DNA from: an uncultured Lachnospiraceae bacterium
GTDB taxonomy: Bacteria > Bacillota_A > Clostridia > Lachnospirales > Lachnospiraceae
Direction: 5' to 3'
Assembly: GCA_947175285.1 (NCBI GenBank)
Contig: CAMWMM010000130.1
Span: forward strand, 1-10,248
DNA: 10,248 bases
Shown: in pieces, positions 1 to 6,416 of the stretch
How the letters are laid out: each line of letters starts with the position of its first letter
How positions within the stretch are numbered: the stretch's first letter is position 1
The notes under the pieces: model-generated
What the model was told of the DNA's origin: nothing
Seen by the model: the letters and a program-made list of their open reading frames with translations, nothing else
The model's database searches: none
Program-made: the position numbers and the translations under genes

Positions 1-179
1 GGAGACGAGAGTATATGAAAGAACTTCTGCATGATTTCGATATGAAAGAAGAGGGAAAAAAGGAGGTTAATCGCCTAAATCAGCTTCTTGCGGAGCAGAA
101 CCGTACGGAAGATATCATCCGGTCAGCACAGGATACGGAATACCAGAGAAAACTGTTTGAGGAGTTTCAGATAGTGTAA
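1..179 (+). CDS. C-terminal fragment of a probable Rpn/PD-(D/E)XK nuclease-transposase-type protein
   Basis: The reading frame is open from the window edge (first full codon at base 3) to a TAA at 177-179 and gives about 58 charged residues. The end, with the pattern NRLNQLLAEQNRTEDIIRSA and then a closing KLFEEFQIV, resembles the helical tail of Rpn-family / PD-(D/E)XK nuclease-transposase-like proteins common in Lachnospiraceae, where a charged K/E-rich linker precedes a small helical end domain. This is recognition by tail pattern only; the nuclease core would lie outside the window. An ATG at 15 has a GGAG 10 nt upstream, so a free-standing 54-aa protein is possible but less likely because the frame stays open upstream. 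It converges on the next gene with a 13-nt gap. Confidence 0.45.
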   Translation, partial: RREYMKELLHDFDMKEEGKKEVNRLNQLLAEQNRTEDIIRSAQDTEYQRKLFEEFQIV

Positions 180-192
180 CATTCCTTATTTT

Positions 193-471
193 CTATAGAA
201 TCTTCAATTCTTTCAGTAGTGTTACGCAATCAATCATTGCCTGTTTATACATTTTTTCTACATAGATAATATATAAATCTCCATTTTCTTTAATCAATCT
301 GCTAACTACCTGCATTTGCTCTTCCGGTAAATTTAGCCTTTTAATATCTTTCTGTAATTCAACAATATTATTGACAAGTTCAGTATACTCATCGCTCTGC
401 AAAATTTGGCTTTCATAGCTGTTGCTTGCATACTCTGCAATTATTTCTATAAGCCTGCTTTTCATTTCCAT
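193..471 (-). CDS. Small DUF6809-like hypothetical protein
   Basis: This is a 92-residue, cytoplasmic, mostly helical protein with no signal peptide or membrane segment. The layout is a charged N-terminal helix with SDEYTELVNNI, a central hinge with LPEEQ, and an end with YKQAMIDCVTLLKELKIL. It resembles the small clostridial DUF6809-type proteins, which share the central 'L..EE' turn and a C-terminal helix of the form 'Y..G..DcV.LL.EL'; their function is unknown. The ATG at 471 follows an AGAAAAGG ribosome binding site with 9 nt spacing, which supports this start over the Met two codons later. It is divergent from the RHH gene, and both may share control from the AT-rich region 472-598. Real-gene status is fairly safe; the family is a guess by pattern. 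Confidence 0.65.
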   Translation of the reverse strand: MEMKSRLIEIIAEYASNSYESQILQSDEYTELVNNIVELQKDIKRLNLPEEQMQVVSRLIKENGDLYIIYVEKMYKQAMIDCVTLLKELKIL

Positions 472-518
472 AACAATTCGCCTTTTCTAATGCTGATTAT
501 TAAACGTAATTTCACTAT

Positions 519-547
519 ATATTATAAATATAATATATTTATAATAT
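519..547. repeat. 29-nt perfect AT palindrome between divergent small genes
   Basis: Bases 519-532 are the exact reverse complement of 534-547, with a single central base at 533. The palindrome is A/T only and contains TATAAT on the plus strand (529-534 and 540-545) and on the minus strand (complement of 521-526). It could therefore serve as -10 elements for both divergent genes, as an operator, or as a cruciform. No good -35 box goes with any of these -10 boxes, so promoter use is inference. Confidence 0.7.
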
Positions 548-553
548 TTTAGC

Positions 554-567
554 ACAGCATACAGCAT
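554..567 (+). promoter_or_regulatory. Tandem ACAGCAT heptads, candidate RHH operator
   Basis: ACAGCAT occurs twice without a gap (554-560 and 561-567), and a near copy in inverted orientation (ATGCTGA, 6/7) lies at 490-496 near the start of the divergent gene. The tandem copies sit 8 nt after a TATAAT at 540-545, where transcription of the RHH gene would begin, and 31 nt before its ATG. Ribbon-helix-helix repressors such as omega and ParG are known to bind short tandem half-sites of about 7 bp, so autoregulation is a reasonable inference. Two 7-mers can also arise by chance. Confidence 0.45.
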
Positions 568-598
568 ATTACAATTAGAATATATGAGGTGATATGCG

Positions 599-772
599 AT
601 GTTTAAATTAAAAAAAGATTATATAGAATATGAAAATAAGTCTCTCCGTTTACCTAAAGATTTAATTGTACAAGTTCAAAAACTGGCAAATGAAAATAAT
701 CTTTCCTTTAACAGAGTTATTATCCAGTGTATTGAGTATGCGTTAGAAAATATTGATAAAGATACCGATTAA
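599..772 (+). CDS. Ribbon-helix-helix (Arc/CopG-like) DNA-binding protein, 57 aa
   Basis: Translation gives a 57-residue protein with the RHH layout: an N-terminal strand around residues 14-18 (KSLRL), then PKDLIVQVQKLANEN as helix A (19-33), the turn with NLSFNR (34-39), and helix B (about 37-51, VIIQCIEYALEN). 'sLRLPk.L...i..LA..n..SfN..i..cieyAL' is the usual signature of small RHH regulators related to Arc/CopG, which dimerise through the strand and read the major groove. The ATG at 599 is set by GAGGTGAT at 585-592, a strong ribosome binding site. The upstream region carries a 29-nt palindrome and tandem heptads that could be its operator. Such proteins are typical of plasmids, phages, integrative elements and antitoxins; no toxin gene follows it here. 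Confidence 0.85.
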   Translation: MFKLKKDYIEYENKSLRLPKDLIVQVQKLANENNLSFNRVIIQCIEYALENIDKDTD

Positions 773-897
773 ATATTTTGTGGATTGTAATAAAAAGAGC
801 AAAAGAATACATAATCGGGCAATAGAAAGCGACTTAAAGAAATACTGATATTTTCTTACTCCTTTGATGTCAATTATCCATATTCCCCGTCTCACAT
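773..897. other. AT-rich intergenic DNA without a recognisable gene
   Basis: This stretch lies between the RHH stop codon and the tRNA terminator. I see no coding sequence with a ribosome binding site, no clear terminator for the RHH gene and no repeat. The minus-strand frame running through it is a tRNA read-through artefact. Confidence 0.5.
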
Positions 898-934
898 AAA
901 AAAGCGGAAATGCTTTATTTATCAGCATTTCCAC
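898..934 (-). terminator. Intrinsic terminator of the tRNA-Arg transcript
   Basis: Read on the minus strand, GTGGAAATGCT (934-924) pairs with AGCATTTCCGC (914-904). This gives an 11-bp stem with one G-T pair and a 9-nt loop, followed at once by a run of six T (903-898). It lies 36 nt past the 3' end of the tRNA and faces the right way to end it, along with any read-through from the nucleotidase gene. Confidence 0.85.
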
Positions 935-969
935 TTGTCCAGAATACCGTGCACAAACGCACCTAAGAA

Positions 970-1043
970 CGTGCGTTAGAGGATTCGAACCCCCGACCTT
1001 TTGGTCCGTAGCCAAACGCTCTATCCAGCTGAGCTAAACGCAC
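970..1043 (-). tRNA. tRNA-Arg (anticodon ACG)
   Basis: The minus strand folds into a full cloverleaf. The acceptor arm pairs GTGCGTT with AACGCAC, the D arm is GCTC/GAGC, and the anticodon stem TTTGG/CCAAA encloses the loop CTACGGA with anticodon ACG. The T arm GGGGG/CCTCT has two G-T pairs around TTCGAAT, and the discriminator base is G. CCA is not encoded. The anticodon ACG (inosine-modified at position 34) reads CGU, CGC and CGA. It has its own promoter 31 nt upstream and a terminator downstream. Just past the 3' end the transcript repeats GTGCGTTT, a copy of the 5' acceptor strand, which could pair with the 3' acceptor strand. Confidence 0.97.
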
Positions 1044-1074
1044 ATTTGCGGAAAACAATCCCACAACAAAAGAA

Positions 1075-1103
1075 ATTATATATATTTTTCGGTAAAATGT
1101 CAA
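1075..1103 (-). promoter_or_regulatory. Consensus sigma-A promoter for tRNA-Arg
   Basis: The minus strand has TTGACA (1103-1098), a 17-nt spacer and TATAAT (1080-1075): perfect -35 and -10 boxes at optimal spacing. Transcription would start near 1067, about 25 nt before the tRNA. The -35 box begins only 3 nt after the stop codon of the upstream nucleotidase gene. Confidence 0.92.
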
Positions 1104-1106
1104 GAG

Positions 1107-3086
1107 TTATACACAATTATTTTTGCGTTTCCGAATTAAATTCCTGATTAATTTTATCACAAGGCAGATAATCACAATAACCAGTACAATTACAACAATT
1201 ACTGCGAGGATGATAATGACGGCATATTTATTGGGGCTTTTGAGCAAATCGGAGAGTGAATGGCTGTTTTCAACGATTTTTCGCCCTTGTGTGCCGGTAT
1301 AATAATCCGGTACATTGGCAATGCCGTCTCCGTTTGTATCTTCCAATGATTCCAGATATTGAGCAATGGATACCCATGCCTTCACTTCCGCACCGTTGCT
1401 TGTGATAATGGCATCTTCTATATTTTCAATAGGTGTTCCGTCTGCAAACTTAGGCTGAATTGAGAGGATACCATAAGACACATCCGTTACCGCCCCTAAC
1501 ATCTGTCCGCTGTAGAGGTCGCATACGACGCGGTAAAGTTTATCATCTTCAATTTCTACCCGGTTTCCCATATCATCAGTCATATAACAGTCGGTGACTT
1601 TGTTAAGAATGATTCTGTCCGGGTTAAAGGAAAAATTGAAGCCGCTCAGATAAAGCCTTGCAGACTTCATAAAATCTGATACGGAGGCGTCGATTTCAGC
1701 GCCTGTTTTGAGTTCTGCACCGGTCAGATACATGCTAATCAGCGGATATCCCGGAATACCGTCCAGACCGATTCCAAGAGAATAGGCATTGAATACATCT
1801 TCAACGGTAATATCGCCTGTGGCAAAAGTATCTCTGACGCATCCGGAAGGAACGATGGCAACATCCACGGGATGTTCGTCAGTTCCATCGGCATTTTCTA
1901 CTGCATAGTTAAAAGCATCCGCTAAAAGATTTCCCAGATTATGCTCTGCGTGGGTGTTGTATAAATCGGAAGAGGTGGAAAACTCCACCGTGTTCTGTGC
2001 CAACACCTGATCTCTGGTATATCCGAACTGTGACAGATAAGTGGCGTCTACGATTTCCATAAAACTGTCTATTTTTTCCTGTGCTGCCGCATCGGGCTGA
2101 ATGTCCTCCGTAATGGGAACGAGGGAATAGTCGTCGCAGACCCATCTGCCGTCCGGAAGCTGTGACATGGAAAGTGTTCCAAGGTTTTTGCCGTAAGAGC
2201 CGCAGGATACGATATAGGTATTGCCGTGTTTTATAGGCTCATATAAAGAAGTATGGGTATGACCGCTGATAATTAAATCAATGTCCGGCACTGCTTTAGC
2301 CAGAATTTCATCTTCGGACTTCTTTTCGTCTTCATCGGTTCCGCTGTGAGAGACACAGACAATCATATCAGCATCTTCTTTTTCTTTAATTTCTTTGACC
2401 GTAGCTGCTGCAGCTTCTGAAGCATTTTTAAATTTAAGTACACAGGTAGGAGCGCAGGAAAGGGAATCTTCGCCGAAAATACCCAATACGGCTATTTTAA
2501 TGCCCCCTTTGTCCACCATGATATAATCCCTCATGCCATAAGCATCAAAAGCGTCTTTCAAAAGCTGCTGTTCTTCGGTAAGCCCCTCGGCTTCCATTGT
2601 TTCCCAATCGAGATTACACAGCGCCATGGCAGGAATGGGTTCACCGCTTGCAGCAGCCGCATTGAGTGCCCCTGCAAGACCCGAAGAACGGTAGTCAAAT
2701 TCGTGATTGCCAAGCGTCGTTACTTCACACCCCATGTAACCAAGCATTTGAAGCTCAGCAGCTTCGGTATGAAAAATGGTCTGCACCAGCGTGCCCATAG
2801 AAAAATCTCCGGCGTCCAGAATGAGCGTATCTGGGTTATTTTCTTTTGCCTGATTGATTAAAGTCATAATGTTGGCAAAGCCGCCCAGAGTTACATCCTG
2901 ACCGTTCTCCACCGTAAGAAAACTGTTCAGGTGTGAGTGCGTATCGTGAAGAAAAAGAATGTCTATCTGTCGTCCGCCGCCTGACGCTTCGGCTGTTGTG
3001 CCGATAGAGATAGCAGCCAAGATGAAAACTGCCGCAATCAATAAGGATACTATGTACTTTATGTGTTTAGTTATTTTTCTTTTCAT
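1107..3086 (-). CDS. Secreted, membrane-anchored 5'-nucleotidase / metallophosphatase
   Basis: This 659-residue enzyme of the UshA/5'-nucleotidase family would hydrolyse extracellular nucleotides or related phosphoesters. A signal peptide (1-34, likely cleaved after AEA) leads into the calcineurin-like metallophosphatase domain. Visible metal ligands are D48 and H50 (HDTHSH), D94 (GDFSMG), N127-H128 (GNHEFD), H247 and the H276/H278 pair (GHTHT). The C-terminal 5'-nucleotidase domain spans about 350-580, with NLLADAFNYA near its start. An EF-hand-like DTNGDG...D segment (583-594) precedes a hydrophobic helix (about 622-645) and a basic KLIRNLIRKRK tail, so the enzyme is held in the membrane facing outward instead of by an LPXTG anchor. 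The gene starts 6 nt after the chemoreceptor stop codon with no recognisable ribosome binding site, which suggests translational coupling. Its natural substrate cannot be read from sequence. Confidence 0.93.
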   Translation of the reverse strand: MKRKITKHIKYIVSLLIAAVFILAAISIGTTAEASGGGRQIDILFLHDTHSHLNSFLTVENGQDVTLGGFANIMTLINQAKENNPDTLILDAGDFSMGTLVQTIFHTEAAELQMLGYMGCEVTTLGNHEFDYRSSGLAGALNAAAASGEPIPAMALCNLDWETMEAEGLTEEQQLLKDAFDAYGMRDYIMVDKGGIKIAVLGIFGEDSLSCAPTCVLKFKNASEAAAATVKEIKEKEDADMIVCVSHSGTDEDEKKSEDEILAKAVPDIDLIISGHTHTSLYEPIKHGNTYIVSCGSYGKNLGTLSMSQLPDGRWVCDDYSLVPITEDIQPDAAAQEKIDSFMEIVDATYLSQFGYTRDQVLAQNTVEFSTSSDLYNTHAEHNLGNLLADAFNYAVENADGTDEHPVDVAIVPSGCVRDTFATGDITVEDVFNAYSLGIGLDGIPGYPLISMYLTGAELKTGAEIDASVSDFMKSARLYLSGFNFSFNPDRIILNKVTDCYMTDDMGNRVEIEDDKLYRVVCDLYSGQMLGAVTDVSYGILSIQPKFADGTPIENIEDAIITSNGAEVKAWVSIAQYLESLEDTNGDGIANVPDYYTGTQGRKIVENSHSLSDLLKSPNKYAVIIILAVIVVIVLVIVIICLVIKLIRNLIRKRKNNCV

Positions 3087-3092
3087 AAAATA

Positions 3093-4790
3093 TCAAAGAT
3101 GGAAGAATGAAACGCTGTTGTTAAGCTGTTCAATAACCGTTTTCAGTTCGTTAGCCTGTCCGGCAACTTCCTCAATGTTTGCTCTCAGTTCTTCCGTAGA
3201 AGCGTTTGCTTCTTCGGCAGAAGAAGCATTTTCTTCGGAAATACCGGATAATTCATTAATAGAATCCACAACGCTGACTTTGCTCTGTTCCGTAATACCA
3301 ACAATATCCGTAATCTTATTGACAGCGCCGGCTGCTTCGGAAATATTGCTGTCCACATCCTCAAAGCTGCGGCTTACGCTGCGCAGGGCATCAGCTTCTT
3401 TAGTGACAGCATCCTGAATTTGTCCTGCGATTTTAGTACATTCCTCGGTTTTCATTGTAATTTCTTCAATAATGGACTGAATCTGCTGTGCGGAGGAATT
3501 GGACTGTTCTGCCAGCTTCTGAATCTCACCTGCAACAACGGCAAATCCTCTTCCTGCTTCTCCGGCTCTTGCCGCCTCAATGCTTGCATTTAAGGATAAG
3601 AGGTTGGTTTGGTCGGAAATATCCATAATCATCTGTGCTGCCGTAGTAATCTGCTGCACTGCGTCACTAACGCTGGAAATACTTGTAATAACGTTCTCAG
3701 CACTTGTAGTCGTATAAGTATTGGCTTTCAAAAGTTCATTCAAATTCGCTTTTGCCGTATGGCTGACATCGGAGACATTCTCAGTAACTTCTTTTGTAGC
3801 ATGAGAACTTTCTGCAATGTCGGTAATATTGCCGGAGATTTCATTCATTCCCATGGACTGTTTCTCCACGGAACTTGCCATGCTCTGTGCGCCATATGCC
3901 AATTCTTCCATAGTAGAGCTCAAGTCTTTGACAGCCTGTGCACAGTTGTGAAGTGAGTCGTCTACATGGGCAACAGATGTATCAACCATACCGGCACAAC
4001 TCAAAATCATCTGTACAACTTCTATTAACTGTATACGAAGTTTTTCTGCTGCTTCGGCAACTTCATATAATTCTCTGATTTTATTTTTATTCTCTACATC
4101 AAAGTCCAGTTTACCTTTAGAAAGCATTACAGTTGTACTCCGGAGAGTCTGAATCTGTTTTGCAATTAATCTTCCCACGATATAGGCAATTACGATAATG
4201 ACAATGAGCAAAATAACGCTGATTAAAAGAACATATGACATATAGCTGCTCATTGCTTCCGACAATTCGGAACTCGGTTTACCGGTAAAAATCATACCGA
4301 CAATGCTGCCGTTTTGTTCAATCGGAATATAATAGCCGTAATAATCTTGTCCGCCGATGTCAATATTTTTTGCAAAATATGTATTTCCCTGAGTTAAAAC
4401 AATATCTTTTACGGTATCGGAACATTGTGTCATTATCATACGGGTACCGTTTTCTTTTAACATTGTTGTTAGATAGCGGGTATCGCCATAAAACAGAGTA
4501 CAGTCTACTTCGGTTTGTTCTTTAATGAAGTCAACAACCGAAATACGGTCATTCAGATTGACGCCGCCTTTATAGAGCAGTGTACCGGAAAGCCAGTAAG
4601 TACCTTCATCCATAGAATTGAAAGTTTCAAGTAATGTGTAACCGGTAGATTTTAATGTAACCTCAATTTCTGACTCTGTCGTAGACTTCATGTAAGATGC
4701 AGAGGAAATCACGTTAACCCCAATGCAAAGAATTGCGGGCAGCAGGCAGAGCAATAGTAAAATAACAATAATGCTGGGCTTTTTCTTCAT
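3093..4790 (-). CDS. Methyl-accepting chemotaxis protein with an extracellular Cache-type sensor
   Basis: This is a 565-residue transmembrane chemoreceptor. Segments in order: TM1 (about 7-30); extracellular domain (31-183) with a Cache-like pattern, notably [12 protein letters not shown] at 98-109 and [19 protein letters not shown] at 150-168; TM2 (about 184-207); HAMP (about 208-260); and the long signalling coiled coil. Its hairpin tip, [20 protein letters not shown] through [11 protein letters not shown] at 391-423, is the nearly invariant CheA/CheW contact region. There is no C-terminal CheR-docking pentapeptide; the protein ends in SVSFFHL. The ATG at 4790 follows GGGAGA with 9 nt spacing. 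No other chemotaxis or flagellar gene is in the window. It is followed directly by the nucleotidase, hinting that the sensed ligand relates to that enzyme's products; this is inference. Confidence 0.95.
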   Translation of the reverse strand: MKKKPSIIVILLLLCLLPAILCIGVNVISSASYMKSTTESEIEVTLKSTGYTLLETFNSMDEGTYWLSGTLLYKGGVNLNDRISVVDFIKEQTEVDCTLFYGDTRYLTTMLKENGTRMIMTQCSDTVKDIVLTQGNTYFAKNIDIGGQDYYGYYIPIEQNGSIVGMIFTGKPSSELSEAMSSYMSYVLLISVILLIVIIVIAYIVGRLIAKQIQTLRSTTVMLSKGKLDFDVENKNKIRELYEVAEAAEKLRIQLIEVVQMILSCAGMVDTSVAHVDDSLHNCAQAVKDLSSTMEELAYGAQSMASSVEKQSMGMNEISGNITDIAESSHATKEVTENVSDVSHTAKANLNELLKANTYTTTSAENVITSISSVSDAVQQITTAAQMIMDISDQTNLLSLNASIEAARAGEAGRGFAVVAGEIQKLAEQSNSSAQQIQSIIEEITMKTEECTKIAGQIQDAVTKEADALRSVSRSFEDVDSNISEAAGAVNKITDIVGITEQSKVSVVDSINELSGISEENASSAEEANASTEELRANIEEVAGQANELKTVIEQLNNSVSFFHL

Positions 4791-4990
4791 AGTATTATTT
4801 CTCCCGTAGTATTAGTATGAATTTTTGTAAAAATTATCGCAGCAATGAGGATAACACCGCCATGATAATATATTTTTAGTATAATAGGATTTGTTGAAGA
4901 TGGCAAGGAGAAAATAAAAAGAAAAATGAACCGTTTTGTGATAAAAAGGCTCTTAATAGCAGGTGCACCGAAAAAAAGGATGAGAATGTC

Positions 4991-5539
4991 ATGCAGGAAA
5001 AAATTCTGGTAGAACAGTTAAAAAATGGAAATAGGGAAGCGTTTGATATTTTATATGAAAAATACAAAAATCTCGCCGTCCGCACGGCTTATTTGATTAT
5101 GGGAAATCTTGTGGATAGTGAGGATGTCGTGCAGGATACGTTTGTAAAAGTCTGGCTGTATGCCGGCAGGATTCAGAGCACCGACAGTTTTCGGGCATGG
5201 ATGCTGCAGATTCTTGTAAGAACGGCATACCGGAATGCCAAAAAGAAAAGAAGGGAATTTCCTGACGAAGAAACTGTAAGCAGAATGGAAAACCGGACCT
5301 GCGTCTCATCTTTAGACAAAGTTATACGGATAGAGGAAGCAGAAAGACTGAAAGCGGCAATAAAAGCGCTTCCCGTCAGACATCGGAGCGTTGTGGTTTT
5401 GTATTATTATAATCAGTTAGGGATAAAGGAAATCGCGGGTATGCTCGGTATTATGGAGGGAACCGTAAAGTCCAGATTGCATACGGCGAGAAAGCGGATG
5501 AAAGAGATTTTAGTAAGTGAGGAAAGGAAGTGTGACTGA
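4991..5539 (+). CDS. ECF-family RNA polymerase sigma factor
   Basis: This is a 182-residue group IV (extracytoplasmic function) sigma factor. Region 2 spans about 18-90 (EAFDILYEKY, DSEDVVQDTFVKVWL, then FRAWMLQILVRTAYRNAKKKRR) and binds core polymerase and the -10 element. Region 4 spans about 118-172 (LPVRHRSVVVLYYYNQLG, IAGMLGIMEGTVKSRLHTAR) and is the helix-turn-helix for the -35 element. Regions 1 and 3 are absent, as usual in ECF factors. The ATG at 4991 has AAGGA 10 nt upstream. The stop codon is 1 nt before the anti-sigma ATG, so the two are co-translated. Such pairs usually control their own promoter, but I could not identify a convincing ECF-type -35/-10 pair in the 200 nt upstream. 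Confidence 0.95.
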   Translation: MQEKILVEQLKNGNREAFDILYEKYKNLAVRTAYLIMGNLVDSEDVVQDTFVKVWLYAGRIQSTDSFRAWMLQILVRTAYRNAKKKRREFPDEETVSRMENRTCVSSLDKVIRIEEAERLKAAIKALPVRHRSVVVLYYYNQLGIKEIAGMLGIMEGTVKSRLHTARKRMKEILVSEERKCD

Positions 5540-5540
5540 T

Positions 5541-6308
5541 ATGGAGAACATTGATAAACGCATCGGGGAAACGTTACAAAAAAGCTGTGATGATATTTTT
5601 GCTTCTCAAAGGCTAAAACAAAGAATTGACGAAAGTATCAGCTTAAAGGAGGAAAAAAACATGAAAGCAATTAGTATGAAAAAAGTGGCAATCGGTGTGG
5701 CAGCAGCTTGTTTATTATTATCAGGAGCTGTATTTGCGGGACATACGGCATACATGGCAGCCGGTGTACCTTCTATGCCGGAATATGAAACTTATGCGCA
5801 GATTGGTGAGGCGGAGGCAAGACTTGGCTATACCGCAGACCATGTAGAGACTTTCCGAAACGGATATTCTTTTGCAGGGGCGTCCATTGGAACGAATTAT
5901 GCGTATGACGAGAATGGGCGGAGACTTTATTCTTATGAAGAGATGGATATCGACTATAAAAAGGAAGGAGAGCCGTCACTTTCCCTGATAATTGAAAAAC
6001 CTGTAGAAAGTCAATACGGCGATATCGCACCGGAGGCGGTCAGAACTTGTAACGGGATTACGATTGGGTATTGGAAAGATGAGTTTTCCGTTGTAGATAC
6101 GGATTATGTAATAACCAAAAAAGAGTTAGAAGCGATGAAAGCGTCAGATGACGATATTTCCATCGAATGGAATGAAAACACAGCAAAGACGGCGCATCAT
6201 GTTATGTGGGAAAAAGACGGCATCTGTTATATGATTTTCGGGTTTGATGTTTCTCTTACACCGGAAGAGATGATGGATATGGCGGAAGAAATTATTCTGG
6301 CAGACTGA
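5541..6308 (+). CDS. Membrane anti-sigma factor partner (DUF4367-like C-terminus)
   Basis: This is a 255-residue single-pass membrane protein. It has a cytoplasmic segment (1-47), one hydrophobic helix (about 48-67, KVAIGVAAACLLLSGAVFAG) and an extracellular domain (about 68-255). The C-terminus, VMWEKDGICYMIFGF followed by LTPEEMMDMAEEIIL, resembles the DUF4367-type ending of clostridial anti-sigma proteins. No zinc-binding HxxxCxxC anti-sigma motif is visible, so the sigma-binding part would be the short N-terminal helix region. The ATG at 5541 has GGAAAGGAAG upstream and sits 1 nt after the sigma stop, preferred over a GTG at 5517 inside the sigma gene. An in-frame ATG at 5661 (residue 41) follows AAAGGAGG with ideal spacing and could yield a 215-residue form lacking the cytoplasmic part. 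The role as anti-sigma is inferred from position and topology. Confidence 0.85.
   Translation: MENIDKRIGETLQKSCDDIFASQRLKQRIDESISLKEEKNMKAISMKKVAIGVAAACLLLSGAVFAGHTAYMAAGVPSMPEYETYAQIGEAEARLGYTADHVETFRNGYSFAGASIGTNYAYDENGRRLYSYEEMDIDYKKEGEPSLSLIIEKPVESQYGDIAPEAVRTCNGITIGYWKDEFSVVDTDYVITKKELEAMKASDDDISIEWNENTAKTAHHVMWEKDGICYMIFGFDVSLTPEEMMDMAEEIILAD
5645..5663 (+). promoter_or_regulatory. Internal Shine-Dalgarno and in-frame ATG in the anti-sigma gene
   Basis: AAAGGAGG (5645-5652) is followed after 8 nt by an ATG at 5661 that is in frame with the anti-sigma gene. It is the best ribosome binding site in the sigma/anti-sigma operon, stronger than that of the upstream ATG at 5541. It may drive a shorter product starting MKAISMKK that enters the membrane or is secreted. 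The same bases encode Lys-Glu-Glu-Lys, so chance is possible. Confidence 0.5.
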
Positions 6309-6319
6309 GCGGGTCTTTT

Positions 6320-6352
6320 AAAGCGGAATTGCGGTTGCAGTTCCGCTTTTTT
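6320..6352 (+). terminator. Intrinsic terminator of the sigma/anti-sigma operon
   Basis: GCGGAATTGC and GCAGTTCCGC form a 10-bp stem (one G-T pair) around a GGTT tetraloop at 6333-6336. It is flanked by AAA on the left and a run of six T (6347-6352) on the right. It lies 11 nt after the anti-sigma stop codon. Confidence 0.93.
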
Positions 6353-6365
6353 CGTGCTAAAGTAG

Positions 6366-6383
6366 GTAAGGAATCTTTCTTAC
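6366..6383. repeat. Near-perfect 18-nt inverted repeat upstream of the kinase gene
   Basis: GTAAGGAA (6366-6373) and TTTCTTAC (6376-6383) are complementary with one G-T pair and a 2-nt centre. It lies 33 nt before the kinase ATG, where a repressor site or a 5' leader hairpin could be. No promoter boxes were found that fix its role. Confidence 0.35.
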
Positions 6384-6416
6384 AACGATTAAGAATTTAG
6401 AGAAAGGCATATTATT

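Noticed and set aside
743..1015. A 90-residue open frame on the minus strand starting inside the tRNA
   Set aside because: Its first residues, VGGSNPLTHV, are the translated 3' half of the tRNA-Arg, a classic false protein. It overlaps both the tRNA and its terminator.
970..1043. An attachment-site duplication of the tRNA 3' end marking an integrated element
   Set aside because: No second copy of the tRNA 3' segment occurs in the window. The only repeat is of the 5' acceptor strand, which is not how integrases duplicate tRNA ends.
2959..3417. A 152-residue plus-strand frame across the nucleotidase/receptor junction
   Set aside because: It is antisense to two clear genes, has serine/cysteine-rich low-complexity composition and no ribosome binding site.
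4830..4870. A motility sigma (sigma-28) promoter for the chemoreceptor, from TGCGATAA on the minus strand
   Set aside because: Only 6 of 8 bases fit GCCGATAA and no TAAA stands 15 nt upstream.
4925..4956. TGAACC at 4927-4932 as an ECF-type -35 box for autoregulation of the sigma operon
   Set aside because: No CGTC/CGTA-like -10 element stands at 16-17 nt; the downstream bases are GCTCTT. A promoter here cannot be supported.
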